The notes beneath the pieces were generated by a model, which did not search any database, was not told the DNA's origin, and saw nothing but the letters and a program-made list of their open reading frames with translations. Below, piece by piece: positions 27,397 through 36,279 of a stretch of DNA of 64,000 nt. How positions within the stretch are numbered: the first letter of the stretch is position 1; each line of letters opens with the position of its first letter. The position numbers and the translations under genes were made by a program. The DNA comes from Aquiflexum lacus. GTDB lineage: Bacteria > Bacteroidota > Bacteroidia > Cytophagales > Cyclobacteriaceae. Location of the stretch: contig NZ_JABFHF010000033.1 of the NCBI RefSeq assembly GCF_015476655.1, forward strand, positions 1 through 64,000. The letters are read 5' to 3'.

Positions 27397-28056
27397 ATGA
27401 AAAAAATTTTACTTTATTCCTTGATTATTTTAGTCTCATCCTGTGCTCCTTCTACAAGAGTCACCAGGTCTTGGGTCAGTCCGGATAAAAACCAAACTGG
27501 ATATAGCAACCTTTATGTTGCTGCTATTATAGGTGATGTAGGCAAAAGGCAAACTGTAGAAGATGATATCAGACGGATATTAAGTTCCATCGGAGTATCA
27601 TCTACCACGAGTAATGCCACCATCAGACCAAGTTTTTGGATGAGCACCGACTTGGACAAAAACGCCATGATGAATGTGGTGTACCAAAACGGTCAAGATG
27701 GAATCATGACATTAACGCTTATTGATGTTCAGGATGAACAAAGGTATATTCCTGGTGCCATGATGGGTGGACCAATGATGATGGGCGGACCAATGATGGG
27801 TCCGGGATGGGGAATGGGTGCAAACTTCGGTGGATTCTGGGGTATGAACCATGGTATGATGATGACTCCCGGTCACATTGTCAATGACAGAAAATATTTT
27901 ATCGAAATCAATGTTTATGATGTCAAATCAGAATTGCTGGTTTGGTCAGCACAATCAAAAACCCTGAATCCAAAATCTTTAGAAAAATTCTCCGCTGAAT
28001 TCGCTGAAGTAGTCATAGAAAGAATGATGGAAGAAGGTGTAGTAAGAAGACAATAA
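27397..28056 (+). CDS. Lipoprotein with a Met/Gly-rich insert
   Basis: 219 residues. A lipobox LVSSC puts the lipidated Cys at 16. The body resembles DUF4136-type proteins (RVTRSWVSPDKNQTGYSNLY). Residues 120-160 are an insert with 12 methionines in GGPMMMGGPMMGP-like repeats plus His. Met-rich stretches often bind Cu(I). Together with the adjacent NlpE-like CxxC lipoprotein this suggests an envelope metal role, which is inference. A strong terminator lies about 160 bp downstream. Confidence 0.7.
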   Translation: MKKILLYSLIILVSSCAPSTRVTRSWVSPDKNQTGYSNLYVAAIIGDVGKRQTVEDDIRRILSSIGVSSTTSNATIRPSFWMSTDLDKNAMMNVVYQNGQDGIMTLTLIDVQDEQRYIPGAMMGGPMMMGGPMMGPGWGMGANFGGFWGMNHGMMMTPGHIVNDRKYFIEINVYDVKSELLVWSAQSKTLNPKSLEKFSAEFAEVVIERMMEEGVVRRQ

Positions 28057-28216
28057 ATTAAATTTTATAGGGATCTGCGCTTCTTTCCTAGTAACCAATC
28101 AAATCAGCAAAAAATGAAATGCGCTAATGGCTGGTATATCTGTATTCCTTCCCAATTGAACAGAGATTGAACTTTCCGGCAAAAAAGCCTATAACCATAA
28201 AATATTATATAATCCT

Positions 28217-28246
28217 AAGGATGTCGGTACTTCACCTGACATCCTT
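28217..28246 (+). terminator. Rho-independent terminator
   Basis: AAGGATGTC (28217-28225) pairs with GACATCCTT (28238-28246) and is followed by TTTTTT. It ends the NlpE/Met-rich lipoprotein transcript and lies just before the convergent DUF2490 gene. Confidence 0.85.
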
Positions 28247-28250
28247 TTTT

Positions 28251-29021
28251 TTATAGATGGTCACCAGGAAATTCTTTTAAATTATGTCGTCTAAAATTCT
28301 TGAAATTATAATTAAAATTGATCCATAAAAACAATCCATGATTGATTCTAAGGGTTTCTGGGTTCGGTGTCGCAAACCTGATATGGTATCCGGGTGAAAA
28401 AGTGATGGCTTTTTTCTGAAAACTGAATAACACAAAAACCCGATGTTCAAAGGGATTGTCTGATGGGGAAGGACCAACAGTGAACAAGGATTCATTGAAC
28501 AAGGTGGTGGAAAAATTGAAATGTGGACTTAGCGCATTTCTCCAATTATATCTTAAACTGGCATTGAAGCGCATCCGATGATTCAGAGAATACCCATCTG
28601 TGATTTCAGTAGAATTGAAATTGGCCCTATATCGTGCATCATGTCTATACCTAAATCGAACTGAAAAATCAGATTGGGTTGGTAACCTGTAAACCAGCTG
28701 GGCCCAAGGCCTGTGTTCAGGTCTAATCAGTTTCCCTTCCGAAAAAGGTGTTGTCAGGCCTAAATTAGCATAACCCGCAGTGACCGCAATCTTTTGGTCC
28801 TCGGCATGGTAGGTCAATCCTCCCCGATAGATCACAAACAATTCGGGAACATGATGGGTATCGATCCAAATTGACCAATTAGGTGCTATTTGACCGGATG
28901 TCATCAATCCATACCAAACTTCAGTATTTACCTGCAACTGTCGCTGTGCATAAAGTGGTTTTTCTGTAAGTATAAAAAAAAATAAAAAAACAAGGCAAAT
29001 TTTCTTAATAATCACATTCAT
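28251..29021 (-). CDS. DUF2490 outer-membrane protein (copy 1)
   Basis: 256 residues. Signal peptide at the N-terminus (VIIKKICLVFLFFFILTEKP, then LYAQ). The mature part shows the DUF2490 pattern of alternating amphipathic strands: TEVWYGLMTSGQIAPNWSIW, LIRPEHRPWAQLVYRLP, FRYRHDARY, HRMRFNASLRYNW. A small outer-membrane barrel is expected. It is clearly paralogous to the gene at 31546 (shared RPEHRPW, DGYSLNHR/DGFSFNHR). Function of the family is unknown. Confidence 0.85.
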   Translation of the reverse strand: MNVIIKKICLVFLFFFILTEKPLYAQRQLQVNTEVWYGLMTSGQIAPNWSIWIDTHHVPELFVIYRGGLTYHAEDQKIAVTAGYANLGLTTPFSEGKLIRPEHRPWAQLVYRLPTQSDFSVRFRYRHDARYRANFNSTEITDGYSLNHRMRFNASLRYNWRNALSPHFNFSTTLFNESLFTVGPSPSDNPFEHRVFVLFSFQKKAITFSPGYHIRFATPNPETLRINHGLFLWINFNYNFKNFRRHNLKEFPGDHL

Positions 29022-29191
29022 TTATTCAAAATTTTTTCATGTAAAGCCATAAAGGTAAATTACTGAAAATTAGATGCATGGTATTTTTTACTAAATCAAT
29101 TTCAAACCTTTAACCAATATACTCCACAAGCTGACAACAAGTTACCAATCTCTTTTATATATTCGTGCATATTTATTTTATCAGTAAATCT

Positions 29192-29833
29192 ATGAAAAAT
29201 TACTTTTCCCCAATTGTTTATTTCCTGATTCTCCTTCTAGCCAATTCCTGTGTTCCAGACGGACCTGACTCGGCTGATCAGTTGGATATCGTGTATACCA
29301 ATTTCGATTCCGGCTTCAATTTCAGTGTACCTGCTACTTATTCCATGCCGGACAATGTCATCCTGATTGACAGGGAGACGTTAGAAAATCCAGGAACCAC
29401 ACCTCCACTTGCAGATTTCATTATCAGCCAAGCTATATTGAATCGAATCCGTAGTAATATGACCGCAAGAGGATTTACTCAAGTCAGTGAATTCAATGAT
29501 CCGGATCTGATAATTTTACCTTCAATTGCAGTAGGCGATCGGGTTTTCTTTAATTACGATTGGTGGTTTTGGGGCTGGTATTACCCCAATTTTTCACCTG
29601 AATGGGAATGGGTCTACCCGGGATATTTGCCTTCTGCCATTACATCAGTTGAAACTGGTACAGTTTTGCTCCAAATGACCAATCCAAAAGGACTAACTTC
29701 TCAAAACCAGATCCCTGTACATTGGATTTCTGTCATCAATGGGATTGTGTCAGGATCCAGCGGTGACAATTCCAACAGGATAGTCCGTGCCATAGATCAG
29801 GCTTTTGTTCAATCTCCTTATTTAACAAGATAA
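29192..29833 (+). CDS. DUF4136-type lipoprotein
   Basis: 213 residues from ATG 29192 (MKNYFSPIVYFLILLLANSC), preferred over the upstream in-frame ATG at 29165. The lipobox is LANSC. The body shows a DUF4136 layout: LDIVYTNFDSGFNF, ILNRIRSNMTARGFTQVSEF, then DLIILPSIAVGDRVF, a Trp/Tyr-rich loop (YDWWFWGWYYPNFSPEWEW) and a final conserved helix. Its stop and the start of the next gene overlap (TAATG), so the two are translationally coupled. The function of the family is unknown. Confidence 0.82.
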   Translation: MKNYFSPIVYFLILLLANSCVPDGPDSADQLDIVYTNFDSGFNFSVPATYSMPDNVILIDRETLENPGTTPPLADFIISQAILNRIRSNMTARGFTQVSEFNDPDLIILPSIAVGDRVFFNYDWWFWGWYYPNFSPEWEWVYPGYLPSAITSVETGTVLLQMTNPKGLTSQNQIPVHWISVINGIVSGSSGDNSNRIVRAIDQAFVQSPYLTR

Positions 29834-30438
29834 TGACAAGTAATACATCCAAAAAATATCTTTTTGTCCTCATCCTAGTTCTATTTAGCGTGGAATCTTT
29901 TGGACAAATCACCTACCTCAGTTTTAATTTTGCACCTACAATACCTACCGGTAATACAGCTAATTTTATCGGAGTCACAAGCGCTCGAAGTGGTAACATC
30001 GAGTATTACATGATGTCTGATTCCAAATTGGGATTTGGTGCTGAAATTGGATTTATTTCCCTGTTTGAAAAAATACCCGGAGAAACTTTAAACAGCGGAA
30101 CTTTGTCAATTACCGGTACACAATTCAGATATCAGACCATGGTTCCGATAATGCCCGCTGCTATTTATTTCTTTACCGAACCCGGTCCTATTCGTCCCTA
30201 TGTTTCATTTGGGGCAGGTGTTGTCATCAATGCAAGAAGGATTGAACTGGGAATATTTCAGGAAAGATCAAGCGCTTTCCAAATAGGGATCCGACCCGAA
30301 GTAGGCTCTATTTTTCAATTAAGCGAATATGTGGCCATCAAACTATCCGGGAAATACTATAATACATTAGGCGGATCCAAACTCCCGGCCCAGTCTGCTT
30401 TGGGTATTAATCTTGGTTTTGTTGTGACGCAGAGGTAA
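29833..30438 (+). CDS. Small outer-membrane beta-barrel protein
   Basis: 201 residues. Signal peptide SKKYLFVLILVLFSVESFGQ. Beta-barrel-like strands follow and the protein ends GINLGFVVTQR. No enzymatic motif is visible. It is coupled by a 1-bp overlap to the DUF4136 lipoprotein, so the two probably act together at the outer membrane (inference). Confidence 0.72.
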   Translation: MTSNTSKKYLFVLILVLFSVESFGQITYLSFNFAPTIPTGNTANFIGVTSARSGNIEYYMMSDSKLGFGAEIGFISLFEKIPGETLNSGTLSITGTQFRYQTMVPIMPAAIYFFTEPGPIRPYVSFGAGVVINARRIELGIFQERSSAFQIGIRPEVGSIFQLSEYVAIKLSGKYYNTLGGSKLPAQSALGINLGFVVTQR

Positions 30439-30563
30439 TTGAAAATCAACAAAAACTATTATTATTCTATGGAACTTTAGTAGAAAACATGTTGAATAAA
30501 ACTGAAACAAAATTCTTCATGAGCCAAATAAGACAATAAGTAATACCAGCAGTTCAAAAAACC

Positions 30564-30602
30564 AAGAAGGACCTGATTCAAATTATGAATCAGGTCCTTC
30601 TT
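30564..30602. terminator. Strong bidirectional terminator
   Basis: AAGAAGGACCTGATTC (30564-30579) and GAATCAGGTCCTTCTT (30587-30602) form a perfect 16-bp stem with a 7-nt loop. TTTTG TTTTT follows on the plus strand and TTTTTTG on the minus strand. It separates convergent genes. Confidence 0.92.
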
Positions 30603-30669
30603 TTGTTTTTACTCAGGAAGCGAGTTTCTCTTGATCAAACCAAAATTTGATTCAGGTGAAAAAAGATTT

Positions 30670-31287
30670 CTAATTCTGCAATCTGAAAATCAATCCACCT
30701 GTAAATCCAAACTGTACTATTGGAGACCAACCAGATACCCCTACAGCTGCGCCACCTCCGGGACTCCACCACAAGCTACTACCCACACCAACAACAGGCA
30801 TCATAAGATTTGCCTGTAACCGTAACCCTACCCTATCCGAAGCATAAAATTTCATACCTCCTTGAAACCCGACGGTAAATTTCGTGATATTCCTAAAATT
30901 ACTTTCAGGAAAAGCCAATGTACCTGTCCCTAATTTGGCTCCTGTAAAAAGTGTCATTTTTTCAGACGTAGGAAATAACCTGTTCATACCGATGGTAGCA
31001 TAATGAACCTGAGCGGGTGTATCTACATTGTCCTGTAAATTCGATGATCTCGCAACAGCGCTGGTTCCCATATAGCTATATGCCAATTCAACCTCAGTGA
31101 CCTCATTTAATGAAAAGCCCATCATACCTCCCCAATTTTGGCCATCCCGCAAAAAGGCCCTGCCACCTGAAATATTAAATCCAGCCTGAAAGGTGTACCC
31201 GGTAATGGGAGTGATTTCAATACCTTGAGCCATCATATCAGCCAAAGGCAAAATCGAAAGAGATAATATGATTAATAATTTTCTCAT
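30670..31287 (-). CDS. Small outer-membrane beta-barrel protein
   Basis: 205 residues. Signal peptide MRKLLIILSLSILPLADMMA-Q. The mature part is glycine- and aromatic-rich with alternating strands (EITPITGYTFQAGFNISGGR, GFQGGMKFYASDRVGLRLQA) and ends FGFTGGLIFRLQN. This is the layout of OmpW/OmpA-type small barrels without a further domain. It is transcribed alone between two terminators. Confidence 0.75.
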   Translation of the reverse strand: MRKLLIILSLSILPLADMMAQGIEITPITGYTFQAGFNISGGRAFLRDGQNWGGMMGFSLNEVTEVELAYSYMGTSAVARSSNLQDNVDTPAQVHYATIGMNRLFPTSEKMTLFTGAKLGTGTLAFPESNFRNITKFTVGFQGGMKFYASDRVGLRLQANLMMPVVGVGSSLWWSPGGGAAVGVSGWSPIVQFGFTGGLIFRLQN

Positions 31288-31430
31288 TGTTTAGATAAAT
31301 TTTAAAATTTTAGAAATAAAGCGATTTTTTATTTTGTTTAGAGTAGACAGGTAAATAAGCTCGTTTAACTAAACAAAGATCAAAGGAATGGATAATCAAA
31401 TTGATAAAAAACGTACGTTAGGACAAAAAC

Positions 31431-31475
31431 TATCCGTTTATGCCAAGATTATATGAATCTTGGCACAAACGGATA
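31431..31475 (-). terminator. Long-stem terminator after a DUF2490 gene
   Basis: TATCCGTTTATGCCAAGATT (31431-31450) pairs over 20 bp, with one mismatch, with the segment 31456-31475 around ATATG. On the minus strand it is followed by GTTTTTG. It lies 70 bp after the end of the DUF2490 gene at 31546. Confidence 0.8.
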
Positions 31476-31545
31476 CACACATTTTTTAAGGGCTTCAAAA
31501 AGTCTGAAAATGCTACTATCAGTAAAGGTTTAACAACAAGAAAGA

Positions 31546-32301
31546 TCAATCAACATGATCACTAGGATACTCTATAAAAGTAGGAAGTTTGCCCTTCATG
31601 AAATTCAAATTAATCGTCACCCATATTACAGGACCATGGTTGATTCTGGCCACAGTGGGACTGGTATTGATATACCTGATCACATATCCTAAGGAGTAAA
31701 CAAAATTCCCTTTTCCCAGCTGCCCCAAAAAATGTGTCCTATGCTCATGCCTTACACCATTGGGACCTGGGCCTGTTCGAAACAATGCTTCGTTGAGCAT
31801 CGTCGTTGTAAACCTGGTATTTTTGCTGATCACATTGCCCCAAGCATACCTCAAGGCATTGTTAAATCTCCACCTGTGATTAAATGAAAAACCATCTGTG
31901 AGATTTCCCGCTTCCAGATTTTGAATAAAGCGGGCATCATACCTGAACCTGAAGCTGGTGCTCAGCTTTTTAGTGGAAGGTACCCTGTAAATGGTCTGCA
32001 TCCAGGGTCTGTGTTCCGGTCTGATCAGGCTTCCTTCCGAATTCGGAGTTCCTAATTTCAAAAAGCCATAGCCCACAGTAGTTACTAAATTGTCTCTTTT
32101 TGGATGATAGGTTAAACCTGTCCTATAGATAAAAAACAGCTCGTTGACAAAATGGGCATCATTCCAAACAGCCAGTCTATTGGAAATCTGGGCAGAAGTC
32201 ATCACTCCCCACCATACTTCTTCATTAAATGAAAATTCCTGCTGAGCAATCCCGGAATGAAATACAAAACAAAAAATCAAAAGCTTAATAAAACGCATCA
32301 T
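31546..32301 (-). CDS. DUF2490 outer-membrane protein (copy 2)
   Basis: 251 residues from ATG 32301 (32298 also possible), starting MMRFIKLLIFCFVFHSGIAQ. The open frame reaches 32367, but the signal peptide decides the start. It shares EVWWGVMTSAQISNRLAVWN, LIRPEHRPWMQTIYRVP, DARF and DGFSFNHRWRFNNALRYAW with the copy at 28251. It lies downstream of the degenerate alkylsulfatase-like gene in the same orientation, but 450 bp away, so co-transcription is uncertain. Confidence 0.85.
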   Translation of the reverse strand: MMRFIKLLIFCFVFHSGIAQQEFSFNEEVWWGVMTSAQISNRLAVWNDAHFVNELFFIYRTGLTYHPKRDNLVTTVGYGFLKLGTPNSEGSLIRPEHRPWMQTIYRVPSTKKLSTSFRFRYDARFIQNLEAGNLTDGFSFNHRWRFNNALRYAWGNVISKNTRFTTTMLNEALFRTGPGPNGVRHEHRTHFLGQLGKGNFVYSLGYVIRYINTSPTVARINHGPVIWVTINLNFMKGKLPTFIEYPSDHVD

Positions 32302-32754
32302 TGTTTGTTTAAAACCAACACCGCAAACATACAAATTTGATGGCAAAGTGGCTTTGAGATTTCCCAAAGAAACTCGGGTAATCTAATTTATTATCTGTTG
32401 AGCACTTCTATCAACGGCGCTCTTGTTGCACAGGAAGGTGCATTTATCCTAAAATATAGAGAAAGAGTCAGTGCATTATCCACAGTATCTACCTCCCTGA
32501 AAATGGTTTTTGGCTTAAGGACATTGCCAATTACAAAGTTCATGTAGAAAAAAAACAAACGTCATTATAATAACGCTACATCATGAAATGGCCCACCCTG
32601 CTACTGCAAGATGGGCTATACATGTTAATCCACCACTTCAAAATCAGGCAAGCTAAATGTCTTGTCAAAGAAATCCTTCAAAGCCATAGGAAGCTTAAAT
32701 TCAAGAATTCTTACCTTAAAGCCCAGGAAAATCAGCCATTACTACTCTTAAAGG
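32302..32754. other. Intergenic region with a hairpin
   Basis: 453 bp between two minus-strand genes. A hairpin pairs GCCCACCCTG with GCAAGATGGGC near 32587-32612. On the minus strand there is a short open frame ending LKDFFDKTFSLPDFEVVD; it has a protein-like look, but it is under 40 codons and lacks a clear start. I could not assign a gene. Confidence 0.4.
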
Positions 32755-34593
32755 CTATTCTTGAATGACAGGTATCGCCTGATTCACTTGAGGACTAAAG
32801 ATCTCATCGAAATTTGATAAGAATTTTTCAACTTCTTGCTTGTCTCCATTTACTGAGTTGCCTTGTTCTGCCAGAATTTGACCCACTGCTTTCCTATTCA
32901 TAAATAGATCTACCAAAGAAGATTGGGTAATGGTAAGGATTGCATCGGGAGTTTGAATATATTTATCTACATCATCAATAAATTCAACCACACCATAACG
33001 GCAATGAAGTCCAACTTTTTTGGCATCGCCAACCGCAAAAGCCAATAAGTAGTTTGTATTACCTGCTTTTTCTGGGTCTATTCTTATTTTGTATTGGGTA
33101 AGTAGCATCGTTGGGGTCATATTATTCACAATCATATCCGGCAAAACCAACCGTGGCAAAGCCAATTTGTTGGTAAGCGCATAGGCCTGCGTAATGCACC
33201 AACTGCGCGCATTTTGCGATTCGAGCACCATGCCCATTTGGTAAAGCAATTGTGCTTTTTGGGTGCGGTAAGTCTGGTTGCTAGGATCTGTCACATACAG
33301 GTAGTTGATTAATTTTAGAGCCCATATTTGGTCACCGTCTTTGATGGCCTCGTCGCTCAGTTTTAATACACTTTCAGGGCCTCCCATTGCTTTGATCAGG
33401 TTTTTTGCCTCATCTTCACGTGTAAGTTTAAAAATGTTGGCAGCATCGTTATCAAACCATCCACGGGCATGATGATATATGGGTTCGGCAAATGTTTCCA
33501 ATGCACCGTAGGTTTCACACAAATATTCCGCATTGCGAAAATGCTCCGGTAATTTTAAAAACTTGCCCAAATCCTGCGGACTCCTTCCCAACAACATAGC
33601 TTTCAAGGTCTGATCCTTCACAAAATTGTAAAAATCGGCATAGGTCTCAACGGTTTCCTTCACCTCCTGCTTACCCACAGTGGGCACACCATGCGTACTC
33701 AGCATTATTTCCGTACCCAGATCCCTGATCTTAAACAATGCCTGGGTTATGATTTCCGGGTCCCTGAAGTTGGAACCACGCAAAGAATACATATTGGGCA
33801 TAAAACCCCAGAATGCATTATTCAATACCAGCTTCTTGCTCGGCATCCATACCAATAACTGGTCGTCCGTGTCAACATTGAACCCGGTGAAAAATTGAAA
33901 ATCAACGCCATCAATATTGAGCTTTTGTCCATCTTCGACCTCCACGGTAGGCACCACAAATCCGCTGATGTCAGGAAAAGAGATGAACCCACCAAAAGGT
34001 GCATCCTTGCCTTCCCGTGGCAGCAGCATATGAAACTGCTGCATTAAGCCGCCATTCAAGAGGGGGCCGATCTCAGGAAACACGCTGCCAGCCGCTTGGC
34101 CGGAGGCTAAGTTAGATGCAAGCCTTGAGTTGGCAATGAATAAGGCATTTGGGTATTTTTCTTTGATGGCAGTACTTCCATAAATGTAGTGCGAGTGGCT
34201 GTAGATCACCGCAATCACAGGCTTATTGGTTACTGTTTCCAGCATTTTCAGGATCTCCCTTCCTATTTCCGGGCTAGTACCACTATCATAGAGGATCACC
34301 CCATTCTTGGTTTCAATAACAGGTATATACGATGCAAACAAACCATTGATGGTATAGATGCCATCCGCAATTTTTACCACTTCCTTTTTTATGAAATTGG
34401 ACGACAATGGGACTTTGAACATTTTATAGTCGGTCTGCAGGGTTTTGTTTGCCCATGCTCCATTGGGAAATTCTATAAGTTCATAGGGGGTGCCCATAAA
34501 AGTCCCCTTTTTTTCAACCTTCAATTCTTGGGCTTTTACCAAAAAAGGAATGAGTGAAATAATAATTCCAAAAAAGAATTTGGATGCTTTCAT
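32755..34593 (-). CDS. Alkylsulfatase-like metallo-beta-lactamase-fold protein with altered metal motif
   Basis: 612 residues. Signal peptide MKASKFFFGIIISLIPFLVK-AQ. The fold and order match SdsA1/YjcS alkylsulfatases: an MBL domain, a middle dimerisation domain (YHHARGWFDNDAANIFKLTR), then a C-terminal SCP2-like domain. The metal motif HxHxDH is here H133-S-H135-Y-I137-Y138, so the Asp and the last His are replaced. The ENV...HNIYTLRG motif of the paralogue at 38786 is here NNAFWGFMPNMYSLRG, losing its Glu. The later His is kept (STHGVP). It may be inactive, or use fewer metals or a different substrate. An AraC-type gene lies upstream. Confidence 0.85.
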   Translation of the reverse strand: MKASKFFFGIIISLIPFLVKAQELKVEKKGTFMGTPYELIEFPNGAWANKTLQTDYKMFKVPLSSNFIKKEVVKIADGIYTINGLFASYIPVIETKNGVILYDSGTSPEIGREILKMLETVTNKPVIAVIYSHSHYIYGSTAIKEKYPNALFIANSRLASNLASGQAAGSVFPEIGPLLNGGLMQQFHMLLPREGKDAPFGGFISFPDISGFVVPTVEVEDGQKLNIDGVDFQFFTGFNVDTDDQLLVWMPSKKLVLNNAFWGFMPNMYSLRGSNFRDPEIITQALFKIRDLGTEIMLSTHGVPTVGKQEVKETVETYADFYNFVKDQTLKAMLLGRSPQDLGKFLKLPEHFRNAEYLCETYGALETFAEPIYHHARGWFDNDAANIFKLTREDEAKNLIKAMGGPESVLKLSDEAIKDGDQIWALKLINYLYVTDPSNQTYRTQKAQLLYQMGMVLESQNARSWCITQAYALTNKLALPRLVLPDMIVNNMTPTMLLTQYKIRIDPEKAGNTNYLLAFAVGDAKKVGLHCRYGVVEFIDDVDKYIQTPDAILTITQSSLVDLFMNRKAVGQILAEQGNSVNGDKQEVEKFLSNFDEIFSPQVNQAIPVIQE

Positions 34594-34943
34594 AGAAATT
34601 GTTGTTTAGGTTTTTGAAAGAAAATTATGGTAGTTAAATAGCCGATAAGAACACAAAAACTATTTATTGCTTTTTTAAAATTGGTTGAAGACGTATCGGT
34701 TGTAATTTTTATGCGAATTCAACACAAAGCAATTGTGTTATTGGGTATTTAATAATTGCCTCAACTCAAAAATACTTCAATGCATTGCGGAAGGCTAAAT
34801 GTATTGGCATGAATTCCATCAAGAATGGCGAAAACTAATCATTTGGTGATAGAAAAATGAGTAGGCTACATAAAACCAATCTGCCACGAAAAACCACAAA
34901 CTTATTTACAGGACTGACCCATTTTCTCTTAAAAAAATTGATG
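34594..34943. other. Intergenic region with a small palindrome
   Basis: 350 bp upstream of the alkylsulfatase-like gene. AACACAA (34721-34727) and TTGTGTT (34733-34739) form a perfect inverted repeat about 130 bp before the ATG and could be a regulator site. Nothing else is recognisable. Confidence 0.35.
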
Positions 34944-36110
34944 TTAATTTTTTAGGTTTTCCCGGTATTCAGTTGGGGAGGATCCAAGGAATTTTTTAAA
35001 AGCATTGGTAAAAGAATTACGGTTATTAAATCCGCATTCAGCTGCAATAGCTTCAACTGTGTAATTTGACCATTTCCCTTCTTTGAATTTCTTAACGCAA
35101 AAAAGTACACGCTTTTGGTTGATAAAATCTATAAAACTCAAACCCTTGAAAGCGTTCAGACTTTTGGAAATCTGATAAGCAGGAAGATTGATGTCATTGG
35201 AAAAATCATGGATACTGTATTTGGCATTCAAAAACAATTTTTCCACCTCCATCTTCCTCTCCATTTCCTGAATTATGTCCTCTAATTTCTTTTCATCTAT
35301 TTCAGAAATTTGGGTTTTCTTAAGGGCTTTGGTGAAATTTTTTATCCTATTACCTCCTTCATAAGACTTCCCATAGAGCAAAGAAGGAAAAAAGAAAAGG
35401 GAAAGACTTGAAAGCATCACCCATCCCACAGAAAAAGAGTTGGTGATGTAGTAAGTAGTCGATTTATCCAACCAAAAAAGAGAAAGGTAAAAAGGGAACC
35501 ATAAGAAAAATTGACACCCCAGAAACACCAACATCCAGTTACGCCAAACCTTGTTTTGTAAAGTTATTGAGGATTGACTTCGGACCCATTTTACAAAAAG
35601 GATTACTTGTGCTACCCAATAGGCACTAAACAAGACCGTACGGAATACATGGTGAAAACCCGGACCGATAAATTTGCCCTGGTTAAATTTGGCCATGGTA
35701 TCGAGGTCATTGATTTCCTGTTGGATGAGGAGTAGTTTTTGTGCCGAAGACATGGACAAAACATCCCAATAATCAACCAGGTAAATCAATAAAGGAAGCG
35801 CATGCAACAAGTCGTACCACCTCCACCGCCGTTTCCTTATATAGAATACCGTATATAAATAGGGCATTGGAATAAAAATCAGGGCGAAAATCTGTACGGT
35901 TCTATACAAAAAAGGCCAATAGACAATTAATTGGGAAACCAGGGAAAAACTGACAAAAAGACCCAAGGAAATGCTCAACTGCCCAAGGCCCAAAGGTTGA
36001 TTGGCGGGATGGGCTTTGAACCCAAAATAAAGTATGACGGCTGAGGACACAATGCCTAATAGTATCGCCGCCAAATGAACTAAGGAGATAAAATCAAAAT
36101 TGATTTCCAT
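34944..36110 (-). CDS. AraC-family regulator with multi-TM N-terminal domain (copy 1)
   Basis: 388 residues. About seven membrane segments fill residues 1-240 (LVHLAAILLGIVSSAVILYF, FLYRTVQIFALIFIPMPYLY, WMLVFLGCQFFLWFPFYLSL). A linker and the C-terminal AraC HTH pair follow, with KFKEGKWSNYTVEAIAAECG, then FNNRNSFTNAFKKFLGSSPT, the canonical second-helix signature. A membrane-tethered transcription factor is predicted, sensing a ligand in or near the membrane. It lies 350 bp upstream of the alkylsulfatase-like gene, and the same pairing recurs at 38786-42170. Confidence 0.9.
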   Translation of the reverse strand: MEINFDFISLVHLAAILLGIVSSAVILYFGFKAHPANQPLGLGQLSISLGLFVSFSLVSQLIVYWPFLYRTVQIFALIFIPMPYLYTVFYIRKRRWRWYDLLHALPLLIYLVDYWDVLSMSSAQKLLLIQQEINDLDTMAKFNQGKFIGPGFHHVFRTVLFSAYWVAQVILFVKWVRSQSSITLQNKVWRNWMLVFLGCQFFLWFPFYLSLFWLDKSTTYYITNSFSVGWVMLSSLSLFFFPSLLYGKSYEGGNRIKNFTKALKKTQISEIDEKKLEDIIQEMERKMEVEKLFLNAKYSIHDFSNDINLPAYQISKSLNAFKGLSFIDFINQKRVLFCVKKFKEGKWSNYTVEAIAAECGFNNRNSFTNAFKKFLGSSPTEYRENLKN

Positions 36111-36279
36111 TGGGTTTTTGGAAAAATCAGATCAGTAACTTATTACTATATGAATCTAAATTTAGTCTTATTACCTGAAACTAGGAAAAGCTAATCAATA
36201 TATAGTCGGTAATTGAAAAAAGTCTTAAAAATAAGCGAAATCTATAATCTGAAACCCATCCGCGGATCCAATTTTAGGC

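Noticed and set aside
32583-32768. 61-codon plus-strand frame
   Set aside because: It overlaps the 3' end of the alkylsulfatase-like gene and a hairpin, and has no coding character.
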